From Fodinibius salipaludis (GTDB lineage Bacteria; Bacteroidota; Rhodothermia; Balneolales; Balneolaceae): a stretch of 64,000 bases of DNA. A model generated the notes under the pieces. It worked only from the letters and a program-made list of their open reading frames with translations. It made no database searches and had not been told where the DNA came from. Location of the stretch: the NCBI RefSeq assembly GCF_002287075.1, contig NZ_NSKE01000002.1, forward strand, positions 1 through 64,000. Reading direction: 5' to 3'. The position numbers and the translations under genes were made by a program. Shown piece by piece: positions 25,849 through 34,717 of this stretch (position 1 is the first letter of the stretch; the number at the start of each line of letters is the position of its first letter).

Positions 25849-26661
25849 ATGATACTAAAAAGAATTACTCTTATTCCATTTGCACTACTCATAGGCCTAT
25901 CAATTCTTTTCGTTGGTTGTGGTACAGATTCAGATACTGGATCCGGTACAATGACCGTTGAAATGGCTGATGCCCCAATAGATTCTGCCGATGCTGTAAA
26001 CGTATTCATCGAAAGCGTTGAAGTTAACAGAGAAGGCAGCTCGGATGGCTGGGTCACGCTAAACGAACCCCAGCAGGAGTATGACCTGTTAGAACTTACG
26101 AACGGAGCAACAACCATTATTGGAAGTTCTGAACTTGAAGCCGGTACTTACCAACAAATTCGCTTGATCTTAAGTCAAGACGGTCATAGCGTAGAAGTTG
26201 ACGGCCGATCTTACGATATGAAGGTACCCAGCGGACCAGAAACCGGCATTAAGCTTAATATAAACGCAGAAATTCAGGAAGATATAGAATATGTCTTATT
26301 GCTGGATTTTGATGCCAGCCGTTCTGTTGTAAAAGCCGGACAGAACAATCCTGCTGTTCAGTATTTATTAAAACCTGTTATTAGTGCTACAGAAAAAGCT
26401 ATAACCGGTAATATTGAAGGTACAGTCGATCCCTTTGAAGCTCAACCTGTAGTATATGCAATTGCCGGATCCGATACACTTACATCAACAATTGCCGATA
26501 CTTCTGACGGATATTTCAAGCTCATTGGCTTGGAAGAAGGGACATATGATGTCTCAGTAAATCCTCGAAATGATACCTATAGCGAAAAAACAGTTACTGA
26601 TGTAGATGTAACTGTTGAAAATACCAGTGAGTTAGGAACGATTGAGTTACCCCAAAACTAA
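25849..26661 (+). CDS. DUF4382 lipoprotein with C-terminal carboxypeptidase-regulatory-like domain
   Basis: The 270-residue product has a lipoprotein signal (lipobox LFVGC, Cys24). A DUF4382 domain (about 34-180) is recognisable from MTVEMADAPIDSADAVNVFIESVEV and AGTYQQIRLIL. A small beta-sandwich of the carboxypeptidase-regulatory type (about 188-268; GNIEGTVDPF, GYFKLIGLEEGTYDVSV) follows. These are envelope proteins of unknown function in Bacteroidota and archaea. It is a single-gene unit with a strong terminator just after it. Confidence 0.8.
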   Translation: MILKRITLIPFALLIGLSILFVGCGTDSDTGSGTMTVEMADAPIDSADAVNVFIESVEVNREGSSDGWVTLNEPQQEYDLLELTNGATTIIGSSELEAGTYQQIRLILSQDGHSVEVDGRSYDMKVPSGPETGIKLNINAEIQEDIEYVLLLDFDASRSVVKAGQNNPAVQYLLKPVISATEKAITGNIEGTVDPFEAQPVVYAIAGSDTLTSTIADTSDGYFKLIGLEEGTYDVSVNPRNDTYSEKTVTDVDVTVENTSELGTIELPQN

Positions 26662-26703
26662 AGCTGCTTCTTCTATAGAAGCTGTTTTAGCCCTCAAGGA
26701 AAG

Positions 26704-26731
26704 GCCTGCAAGTAATATTGCAGGCTTTTTT
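26704..26731 (+). terminator. Rho-independent terminator after the DUF4382 gene
   Basis: GCCTGCAA (26704-26711) pairs perfectly with TTGCAGGC (26718-26725) across a 6-base loop and is followed by six T residues. It closes the 25849-26661 transcript. Confidence 0.9.
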
Positions 26732-26957
26732 AATTAACAGATATTTGTACTTATAACCTTTCTCTTTTCAACCGGCCATTATTCCCACCACATAAAACAC
26801 AAACAAATATAAACGCAAATTATAATGGTCTATTAATGGTTATTCTATGCCCAACCATTGGATTTAAAGACTAAATCTGTTATGGTACAAGTACATAATG
26901 GTAAATAGATATAATTTCTATTTTAGGGGAAATTGCTATTTTAAATAGAAGGATTTT

Positions 26958-29900
26958 ATGGATGAGGTGCACAAAAAACAAGCCTATCAACTGGCTAATA
27001 TTGGTCATTGGGAACTTGACGTTCTGAACAATGAGCTCCACTGGTCTGATCAACTAAAACGTCTCCATGAAGTTGAACTGGATTATGAACCAAATTTAGA
27101 AGCGGCCCTTTCTTTTTATGTGGAAGGTGAACCTCGCTCAAAAATTCAACAGGCTGTTAATGAAGCTATTGAAGAGGGTGAACCGTTTACCGTTGAGTCC
27201 CAAATTGTTACAGCCAAAGATAATTTACGGTGGATTAAAGCCATTGGTGAACCCAAAATAGAAAATGGAAAATGTATTCGGGTGTTCGGTAGTACACAAG
27301 ATATCACCGATAGGAAAGAGGCGGAACAACAAAACAAAAAAATACAGCAACAATTAAAAGGTATCGTAGAACATAGCCCTATTATGTTCTACCGTCACGA
27401 TACCAACCATAAACTATCATATGTTAGTCCGCAGTCGCAACATTTTTTGGGATGTTCCCCTGAACAAGCCAAACAGAAATGGACCGATTTTATTACTGAT
27501 CATCCAAAGAACAAGAAGGGACTGCAAAAAACAAAAAAAGCTATTGAAACGGGCCAGACACAACCCTCATATGAGTTACAGCTGGAGCGGAAAGACGGTA
27601 CAAAAATTTGGGTTCAGGTAAATGAATCCCCTGTTAAAAAAAATGGTGAAACAAAAGAGATCGTAGGCTCCTTAACAGATATTACTACCCTAAAAGATAA
27701 GCAGCAAGAAATAGAAAACCTTTCCCGGGTCGCCCAGAAAACGCAGAACATGGTTATTATTACCGATCCGAATGAAAATATCGAGTGGGTCAACGATGCC
27801 TTTGTAGAAGTTACGGGTTATCAGCGGGAAGAGGTAATGGGCAAAAAACCCGGCGCCCTACTTCAAGGTCCAAATACTGATCCAAAAACAGTACGGCAGA
27901 TTTCTCGAAAAATAGAAGATCAGCAAACCTTTTCGGAAGAGATACTCAATTACACAAAAGAGGGAGAGCCCTACTGGTTGAAACTCGATGTTACTCCCAT
28001 TACGAACGAAAATGGAGACATTATACAGTTCTTCTCTATACAGGAAGACATCACCGAGCAAATTGAAACAGAACAACAGCTGAAACACGAGCGCGATCGG
28101 CTTGATGAAGCTCAAAAGATCGGGAAAATTGGGGATTGGTTTTTTGATATTGAAACAAACAGCGTGACGTGGTCTCCTACATTGTTTTCTATCATGGAGC
28201 GTGATCCCGAAAAGGGTGAGCCGCCATATCAAAAGCTAATGGATTTATACAGCTCGGAGGAGAGTACTCTGTTTGAAAAAGTAGAGATGGCCATTAATGA
28301 TAACATCGCCTACCGTTATGATACCTGGATTCAAACCGAAAAAGGAAATAACAAATATGTTCATATAAAGGGCATCCCCAAAACCGATAACAGCGGAGAG
28401 GTCAAGCAACTGCATGGTATTGTCCAGGATATTACTGAACAAAAGAAGGCAGAAGAAGAAAAATCCCGTATTCTTAAACGCATTGATGATGGCTTCTTTG
28501 CAATGGATAAAAACTGGGTCGTCACTTATTGGAATACCAAAGCCGAACAGATTCTTGATACGCCCGAAAAAGATATTGTTGGAGAAGTTCTTTGGGATGT
28601 ATTTGAAGAAGCCACAGAGTTAGATTTCTACGACCAATATCATAAAGCCGTAGATCAACAAGTAACTGTACACTTTGAGGCATTTTATCCGCCCCAGCAG
28701 ATGTGGCTCGATGTAAGTGCCTATCCTTCTGAAGGAGGCCTCTCAGTATATTTCAAGGATGTCACCCAACGAAAAAAAACACAGCAAGAACTTCAGGAAA
28801 AAGAGGCCCAGCTGCGTAATATCGCTAATAATATCGATGGGCTGGTCCATCGATACAGACTGTATCCTGATGGCAGCGATGAGTTCGTTTATGTGAGCGA
28901 AGGCGTTGAGGATTTACATGAAGTAACTCCTCAACAGGTAATGGAATCGTCAGACTTATTGTGGTCCCAAATTATTGATGACCATATTGATAAGGTAAGA
29001 CAATCGGTTCAACAATCGGCCGAACAGCTGGCTCCCTGGGATCAAAAATGGAAAATAAACACACCCAGCGGTCAACAGAAATGGATTCATGGACGAGGAA
29101 CCCCTATTCAACTTGAGGATGGGAGTGTGCAGTGGGATACCATTTTATTGGATGTTACCGAACAGAAAGAGCTGGAGGAGAATGTTAGCCGCCAGGTAAC
29201 ACTGTTGAATCATATTCTGGATAGCATTCCAGGCCTATTTTATATGGTTGGAAAAGACTTATCGTTTGCCCGAACCAATAAGAATGTAGAACGACTTTTT
29301 GACTTAACCGCAAAGGAGTTACAAGAGATTAACGCTCTAACATTAGTGGTTCCCCGGGAACGCAGTAAGGCCAAAAGACTCATCGGGAAAGCCTTTCAGG
29401 AAGGTTACGCTGATCTTGAAACCGTATTAATTGGTGGTGATGGTGAAGAGCATCACTATTTTATGAATGGAAGTCTTGTCAAACTGGATGGGAACCACTA
29501 TGTAATCGGAAGTGGAATTAATATTACAGATCGCGTAGAAGCAGAAAAAGAAAATACGGTATTGCTTCAAGAGATCCATCACCGAGTAAAGAATAATTTA
29601 GCTATCATTTCAGGTATTCTCACTCTGGAGTTGGAAGAGTTACCCAGCGAAGACTTCTACCGACTTCCCTTAGAAAGAAGTATAAACCGTATTCATTCTA
29701 TCGCTAAAGTCCATGAACTATTATACCAGACCTCCAGCTTTTCGAAGGTTAACGTCAAAGAATATATTTCAGATCTTGCTACTACCATTACTGGTACTTT
29801 ACAGGCAGAAGATGATATTCAAATACGGTTGGATATAGATGAAATCGAAATGAATATAAATGAGATTATTCCTCTTGGAATGCTGCTGAACGAACTTCTT

Positions 29901-30173
29901 ACCAATTCCATAAAATATGCTTTCCCGGCTAAAAAGGGAGGACTCATAAAATTAGAAATCACCCGTTTTTCCAAGGGCTATAAAATAAAATACAGCGATA
30001 ATGGAAAAGGGTTCGATCAAGATGATTTTGACAATTCAAAAACTCTTGGTTTTACCATTGTAAATATGCTACTCAAGCAACTGCAGGCAGATTATAAGAT
30101 AAATACTGAGAATAAGTTCGAACTATTCTTCACCTTTAAGCAAAAAACGACAGGATCTCATTCTAATATGTAA
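26958..30173 (+). CDS. Multi-PAS sensor histidine kinase (HisKA_2 family), soluble
   Basis: The 1071-residue protein has no membrane helix. I count seven PAS repeats, each ending in a DIT-type linker (DITDRKEAEQQ, DITTLKDKQQ, DITEQIETEQQ, DITEQKKAEEE, DVTQRKKTQQE, DVTEQKELEE, NITDRVEAEKE). A HisKA_2 domain with phospho-acceptor HHRVKNNLAIISG (near residue 873) and an ATPase domain (LLNELLTNSIKYAF, DNGKGFDQ) follow. PAS3 resembles a LOV domain (LLQGPNTD) but lacks the photoactive Cys. No response regulator is adjacent. Cytoplasmic multi-signal sensing is inferred; its partner is unknown. Confidence 0.88.
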   Translation: MDEVHKKQAYQLANIGHWELDVLNNELHWSDQLKRLHEVELDYEPNLEAALSFYVEGEPRSKIQQAVNEAIEEGEPFTVESQIVTAKDNLRWIKAIGEPKIENGKCIRVFGSTQDITDRKEAEQQNKKIQQQLKGIVEHSPIMFYRHDTNHKLSYVSPQSQHFLGCSPEQAKQKWTDFITDHPKNKKGLQKTKKAIETGQTQPSYELQLERKDGTKIWVQVNESPVKKNGETKEIVGSLTDITTLKDKQQEIENLSRVAQKTQNMVIITDPNENIEWVNDAFVEVTGYQREEVMGKKPGALLQGPNTDPKTVRQISRKIEDQQTFSEEILNYTKEGEPYWLKLDVTPITNENGDIIQFFSIQEDITEQIETEQQLKHERDRLDEAQKIGKIGDWFFDIETNSVTWSPTLFSIMERDPEKGEPPYQKLMDLYSSEESTLFEKVEMAINDNIAYRYDTWIQTEKGNNKYVHIKGIPKTDNSGEVKQLHGIVQDITEQKKAEEEKSRILKRIDDGFFAMDKNWVVTYWNTKAEQILDTPEKDIVGEVLWDVFEEATELDFYDQYHKAVDQQVTVHFEAFYPPQQMWLDVSAYPSEGGLSVYFKDVTQRKKTQQELQEKEAQLRNIANNIDGLVHRYRLYPDGSDEFVYVSEGVEDLHEVTPQQVMESSDLLWSQIIDDHIDKVRQSVQQSAEQLAPWDQKWKINTPSGQQKWIHGRGTPIQLEDGSVQWDTILLDVTEQKELEENVSRQVTLLNHILDSIPGLFYMVGKDLSFARTNKNVERLFDLTAKELQEINALTLVVPRERSKAKRLIGKAFQEGYADLETVLIGGDGEEHHYFMNGSLVKLDGNHYVIGSGINITDRVEAEKENTVLLQEIHHRVKNNLAIISGILTLELEELPSEDFYRLPLERSINRIHSIAKVHELLYQTSSFSKVNVKEYISDLATTITGTLQAEDDIQIRLDIDEIEMNINEIIPLGMLLNELLTNSIKYAFPAKKGGLIKLEITRFSKGYKIKYSDNGKGFDQDDFDNSKTLGFTIVNMLLKQLQADYKINTENKFELFFTFKQKTTGSHSNM

Positions 30174-30313
30174 ACGGTTCAAACCTCAATAATTTATAGC
30201 TCTTCATTTCCTTACAAATGGATATATAATTATGTGAGATTTTTCTTGACTCTTGACCGACGATATTTTAAAAACTTGATAAATGGTACAAGGCCAGGTT
30301 CAAAAATGAATAA

Positions 30314-30344
30314 AAAAGTCCGACGTTCCTTCCGCCGGACTTTT
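30314..30344. terminator. Bidirectional terminator between convergent genes
   Basis: AAAAGTCCG (30314-30322) faces CGGACTTTT (30336-30344), with a partly paired CG-rich interior. There is an A-run on the left and a T-run on the right, so it can stop both the PAS kinase (plus) and the oxidoreductase (minus). Confidence 0.85.
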
Positions 30345-30364
30345 CTACTCAATAATCTTATTAT

Positions 30365-31303
30365 TTAAGGAGTAATAACCGTTTTACCCCGGGTGTACAA
30401 TGATTCTATTTCTTGCAAAGCAGTTTCCACTTCATCCAAATCATATGTCTTGGAAACCGGTACTTGAACCTTCCCCTCATCAGCCAGCTGTTGAATATGC
30501 TTTAGCTGTTTAGCATTGGGCTCAACAAATACATACTGGAAGTTAATATCTTCAGGAATTTCCGGATCACTATTGGTAATCGATATTAACTGCCCGCCAC
30601 TTTTTAATGTGCCTATACTTTGTTCCAGCGAATTACCGCGCGAACAGTGGAAAATAAAATCCACTTCATCGGGAGCCACTTCTTTCACTGCTTCACCTAC
30701 ATCGCCTGCGCTGTAATCAATCGTTTCATCGGCACCCAGCTCTACCATATAGTCTTGATTATTATCACTGGCAACGCCAATAACTTTCGCGCCAACCGTT
30801 TTAGCCAGCTGTATAGCCATCGTGCCTACCCCTCCGGATCCACCGAGAATAAGCAGTGTATCTCCTTTTTTAAGATTTCCAAACTGAAACAGCGACTGAT
30901 ATGCCGTCAATCCTACCAATGGAATTCCACCGGACGCCTCCATCGAAATCTGCTGCGGACGCTTGGCAAGATAGCTTTCGGGAATGCAAATATATTCGGC
31001 AAACGTTCCCTGCTGTACGGTAGGTCGACGCGCATAGGCATACACCTCGTCACCTTCCTCAAAACGTCGTGCTGCATAGCCGCATTCTTCAACAACGCCG
31101 GCCATATCCCAGCCTGGAATAGCCGGAAATTCAGCGGGAATAACTTCATTCAACATGCCTCGGGCCACGGCGGCATCCACAGGATTAACCCCAGCTGCTT
31201 TTATACGAACCAACACTTCCCCTTCGCCAGGTTCGGGACGTTCAAGCGTACCAGCTTGAATATTATCCAGTTCTCCAAACTCTTCGAAATAGGATGCTTT
31301 CAT
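30365..31303 (-). CDS. Zinc-independent medium-chain dehydrogenase/quinone reductase family oxidoreductase
   Basis: The 312-residue protein has the N-terminal GroES-like domain (AAGVNPVDAAVARG, FPAIPGWDMAGVVEE) and a Rossmann domain with LILGGSGGVGTMAIQLAK (about 149-166), typical of NADPH-dependent QOR/enoyl-reductase members. The catalytic zinc ligands of alcohol dehydrogenases are absent. The likely reaction is NADPH-dependent reduction of a quinone or activated enone; the substrate is unknown. It is a monocistronic gene. Confidence 0.85.
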   Translation of the reverse strand: MKASYFEEFGELDNIQAGTLERPEPGEGEVLVRIKAAGVNPVDAAVARGMLNEVIPAEFPAIPGWDMAGVVEECGYAARRFEEGDEVYAYARRPTVQQGTFAEYICIPESYLAKRPQQISMEASGGIPLVGLTAYQSLFQFGNLKKGDTLLILGGSGGVGTMAIQLAKTVGAKVIGVASDNNQDYMVELGADETIDYSAGDVGEAVKEVAPDEVDFIFHCSRGNSLEQSIGTLKSGGQLISITNSDPEIPEDINFQYVFVEPNAKQLKHIQQLADEGKVQVPVSKTYDLDEVETALQEIESLYTRGKTVITP

Positions 31304-31429
31304 AAATAATCTTATAAAACCTTTTTGATAATTTCACTGTGTAAATTCTATAACGTCAATTATCAACTGTACGTTTCAGATAAACATCCACATCTTATCT
31401 TGAGACTATCTGCTAAATTGAAATACCAG

Positions 31430-32578
31430 TTATACAGCCTTGCAATAATCTGCATCCATGCTAAATGCAATCGTAAACGTGGTTCCACTTTCATCCGACC
31501 GAAATGTATAGTCACCTTGCAGCTGATTATTTAAGGTTTTAATTAATCTAACACCCAATGAACCTTGCATCTCGTCAAAATTATCCGGTAATCCCTTACC
31601 ATTATCAGCAACCCTCAACACCACTTTATTATTCTCTTTTAGTAAATCAATAGTGATTACACCCCCTTTCTGATCTTGAAAAGCATGTTTTAAAACATTT
31701 GTAACGAGTTCATTGACAATTAACGAACAAGGCAATATACGTTCAAAATCTAAATAGACCTCATCACAATTTGTCTTAAGCTCAACCTTTACATCCTGTT
31801 GCATCGTTTTAATTAAATCCTTGGCCAGTTTTTCCAGATTTTCTCCTAATGCTACATTAGCAAAACTATCCGACTGGTACAGATGCTGATGAATGCCCGC
31901 AATAGTTCTAATTCGTGTTGCGCTATCTTGCAGCTTTTCGGTAACAACCGGATCGTCTTCCTGTAACCACTGCAACTGAAGTAAGCCCGCTACCACGGCA
32001 AGGTTATTTTTTACCCGGTGATGGATCTCATCCAAAATAACCTGATTCGATTCCAGCGCTTTCTCAATCTCCTGCTTTTCAATTTCGTGTGTTGTAATAT
32101 TTTGATTTGTTCCGATAGTAAGTACTGGCTTTCCATCTTTATGGAAATGAACAGCATGCGCTTCCACAAATTTTATCTTTCCATCAGGAAAAAGAAGGCG
32201 GTAAATAATATGATACTCGGAATTTTTTTCCAGCGACTGTTTAAATTTCTTTCGTACTTTATCCCGATCTTCCGGATGAATACGCTCCATAAAAATGGCA
32301 TCAGAAGGAACGATTTCATCGGGTTCATATCCCCAAATTCGAAACGTTTCATCTGACCACATAAGTTCATTATTTTTAATATCATACTCCCATAGTCCTA
32401 TATCAGCTACCTCTTGCGAGAGTCCAACCCAGGTTTGTAACTTATCAAATGCACTCTTTGTTGATCTAAGTTGTGTCGCAAGCTTCTTTTTTACTTCCTC
32501 AGTCATCGGACCATCAGTTTGTAAGGTCCGAATCGTTGTTTCAAGTTTTTCTTCTATTCCGTTTTGTATCGTTCTCAT
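31430..32578 (-). CDS. PAS-domain sensor histidine kinase (HisKA_2 family)
   Basis: The 382-residue soluble kinase has an N-terminal helical stretch (1-45) and one PAS domain (about 50-165; DIGLWEYDIKNNELMWSDE, EDRDKVRKKF). A HisKA_2 segment, EIHHRVKNNLAVVAGLLQLQ, lies near residue 187. The ATPase domain has PCSLIVNELVTNVLKHAF and DNGKGLPDNF. It lacks a receiver and any membrane anchor. It is the closest intact relative in the window of the decayed kinase at 25387-25688. Its signal and partner are unknown. Confidence 0.88.
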   Translation of the reverse strand: MRTIQNGIEEKLETTIRTLQTDGPMTEEVKKKLATQLRSTKSAFDKLQTWVGLSQEVADIGLWEYDIKNNELMWSDETFRIWGYEPDEIVPSDAIFMERIHPEDRDKVRKKFKQSLEKNSEYHIIYRLLFPDGKIKFVEAHAVHFHKDGKPVLTIGTNQNITTHEIEKQEIEKALESNQVILDEIHHRVKNNLAVVAGLLQLQWLQEDDPVVTEKLQDSATRIRTIAGIHQHLYQSDSFANVALGENLEKLAKDLIKTMQQDVKVELKTNCDEVYLDFERILPCSLIVNELVTNVLKHAFQDQKGGVITIDLLKENNKVVLRVADNGKGLPDNFDEMQGSLGVRLIKTLNNQLQGDYTFRSDESGTTFTIAFSMDADYCKAV

Positions 32579-32763
32579 ATTCCCAAAGCAGTTTTAATTA
32601 TTGAATGGGTTTTAACTTCGCACTATTGAATCCACGTAGATTATGTTACTACCTTTGTTGTCACAACAAGCATGCCAACAATTTGTGAAGCCACATCCCA
32701 CCGCTAATTCACTTCTCATTATTGGGTATCATACTCCCTACTCTTTATTGATCCCAATTGTAT

Positions 32764-33046
32764 ATGCCAATCACTATTAATCTGCCTAAACCCGGGGGAA
32801 CGAAAAATTCCAGCCATTTTATTATTATAGGATGGGCAACAACTCTAAAAACGATCCGCAGTAAAGAAATATAGCATCACTCTACAGCCTAAAAATCCTG
32901 GCTATGATCCCATTTATATTACTCCTATCGAATGGCAAAAGGCTCATATTTTTAGCAAACTTATTAGATAGGCTTCGAAAAAATGGGGATTGGGGCATCC
33001 TATTCCAAATGAAATAAGATCGTATGCTAATCCGGGAAACAAATAA
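32764..33046 (+). pseudogene. Possible decayed gene, unrecognised
   Basis: In the 32579-33046 gap, two short frames look protein-like. A 36-codon frame at 32764-32874 starts MPITINLPKPGG and contains SSHFIIIGW. A second frame, 32885-33046, encodes QPKNPGYDPIYITPIEWQKA and, after an in-frame TAG, KKWGLGHPIPNEIRSYANPG. The composition suggests a once-coding sequence broken by a frameshift and a stop, but I do not recognise it. The rest of the gap shows nothing. Confidence 0.25.
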
Positions 33047-33532
33047 TCAGCCCTCATCGGAACAGCTTTTTTTATAGGTCTCTATTGATTCAGGAAAGTG
33101 CTCGGTAACAAAAGCATAGAAATCATGCATCTCATTTAATCGATCAATATCTGTATCATCCTCAACCTTCAACTCCTCTTTATATTTTGCCGAAATATCT
33201 CGCAATTGCTTCATCTTTTCGAGATGACGCTCCATAACCTTACACCACGCATGGTCAACAAGCTTAAAACAGGTCTGCCGTTCACCCGGCTTACGCACTT
33301 TCTCAATAAATCCCGACTGTAAAAGTAAGCGTGTCATATTGCTTATGGAAGCCTTGCTAACATTCAGGTGCTCCACCAAATCACTAAATGATTGTGCTTC
33401 GGGCTCGCAAACATGCAACCAAGCCAACACCTGTCCACTTATTCGCGAATGGCCCTGTTCCTCAAAAATAAGGCTCGCCTCTTCTACAAATTCCTTTTTC
33501 TTTTTATAAATTTCTTCCTCAACCGCCTTCAT
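33047..33532 (-). CDS. GbsR/MarR-family transcriptional regulator
   Basis: The 161-residue protein has an N-terminal helix, a winged helix-turn-helix (about 30-100; ISGQVLAWLHVCEPEAQSFSDLVEHLNVSKASISNMTRLLLQSGFIE) and a C-terminal helical region, matching the GbsR-type subfamily. It is the last gene of the operon that begins at 40421, 34 bases after the phosphoesterase gene. GbsR-type proteins bind AT-rich inverted repeats, so the perfect palindrome at 40457-40500, just upstream of the operon, is its likely operator (autoregulation inferred). Confidence 0.85.
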   Translation of the reverse strand: MKAVEEEIYKKKKEFVEEASLIFEEQGHSRISGQVLAWLHVCEPEAQSFSDLVEHLNVSKASISNMTRLLLQSGFIEKVRKPGERQTCFKLVDHAWCKVMERHLEKMKQLRDISAKYKEELKVEDDTDIDRLNEMHDFYAFVTEHFPESIETYKKSCSDEG

Positions 33533-33566
33533 ATTGCTATCCCTATATTATTTATTTTTCTAATCG

Positions 33567-34706
33567 TTATTCTTTGGGTAAATCAGATAACTTCTGTTCA
33601 AATAACCGTGTACCGTCTTCATTCCAGAACTCAACCCAAATGCCCGTTTTGTAATAATGCACTACCGAAAATCCTCTTTGCTGAATACCAAAACCGGGCC
33701 GATCAGGGTTTTTAACAAAGCTGGTAACCGATACTGACCCGCTTACAATATAATATTGGTTACGTCGCTCATCCCCAAAAGTGAGGTACTGCAAATTGTG
33801 ATCATGTCCTGATGCGTAAATAATCGGTTCCCGCTCTGTAAAAACGGTGGTCAACTGATCTTTGAGCTTACTATACTTTCGCGAAGCAATATCCTGCGAA
33901 GTGCCCCAAATATTACGATACAAAACGTAAAGCGATCCCCCGACCGGAGGCAGCAGATGTGTTTTGAGCGGGAATTTCCCTCCGTTATTGCCATTCGAAT
34001 ACATGGGATGATGCCCCACTACCAGTACCTGATCGGCCTTCTCGTCGGTCACCGCCTCGCGCACCTGTTCAAAAGCCTGATCACTCGTAGCATTGAAGGC
34101 ACTATCGGTTTCGGCGCCCGGCTTGTTATAGGGATGTAGCCACCACTGTGTGTTCAACGCAACAATCGACAAATTTACCTCCTCATTACCTGCATTTACC
34201 ACGGCCGGGCCGGGTAATCCGTCATCAGGGAGAAATACATTCCCTCGATTTAGCGACTCCTCTATAAAGCATTCTTGTCGCTGTACATATTCTAATCCAT
34301 TCTCTCCACTCGAATTCCAATCATGATTTCCCGCTACAAATACCACTTTGCCCTCATAATCTTCTACCGTCTTGAACTGGGCCTGTAGATATTTCTCAGC
34401 TTTGGATCGGCTTTTGTGATTTTCGGGAGGTAATCCATCCGGATAAATGTTATCTCCCAAAAAGATCACAGCACTCTGTTCCCCGGCCTGATGCAGCTGT
34501 TTTTTTAATACCGATAAACTCGGCTCCAGCGGATCAAGCGACGCATACCCGGCATCCCCCGCCAAAAACACCGAATAAATTCGCTCGCTTTCATCCGGCT
34601 GACTACTATTTTCTACCACCGGAATTTCATCAGGCGACGGCCCCTTAGAAGAAACACATCCCGAAATAATCACTGGGATTAATAATATGGTCAATAACTT
34701 CTTCAT
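33567..34706 (-). CDS. Calcineurin-like metallophosphoesterase lipoprotein
   Basis: The 379-residue product has a lipobox (VIISGC, Cys17). The five metallophosphoesterase motifs are visible: D51 in LAGDAG, GDNIYP (84-89), GNHDW (126-130), VVGHHPMY and GHDHN. The overall layout resembles purple-acid-phosphatase-like exported enzymes. It should remove phosphate from an extracytoplasmic substrate. It follows the kinase-like lipoprotein gene by 11 bases, suggesting that it could be the opposing phosphatase of that protein (inferred). Confidence 0.85.
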   Translation of the reverse strand: MKKLLTILLIPVIISGCVSSKGPSPDEIPVVENSSQPDESERIYSVFLAGDAGYASLDPLEPSLSVLKKQLHQAGEQSAVIFLGDNIYPDGLPPENHKSRSKAEKYLQAQFKTVEDYEGKVVFVAGNHDWNSSGENGLEYVQRQECFIEESLNRGNVFLPDDGLPGPAVVNAGNEEVNLSIVALNTQWWLHPYNKPGAETDSAFNATSDQAFEQVREAVTDEKADQVLVVGHHPMYSNGNNGGKFPLKTHLLPPVGGSLYVLYRNIWGTSQDIASRKYSKLKDQLTTVFTEREPIIYASGHDHNLQYLTFGDERRNQYYIVSGSVSVTSFVKNPDRPGFGIQQRGFSVVHYYKTGIWVEFWNEDGTRLFEQKLSDLPKE

Positions 34707-34717
34707 CTATATCCTAT

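Noticed and set aside
30620-31309. A 229-codon plus-strand open frame opposite the quinone-reductase-like gene
   Set aside because: It is a shadow of the real minus-strand gene, with unnatural His/Cys/Ser content.
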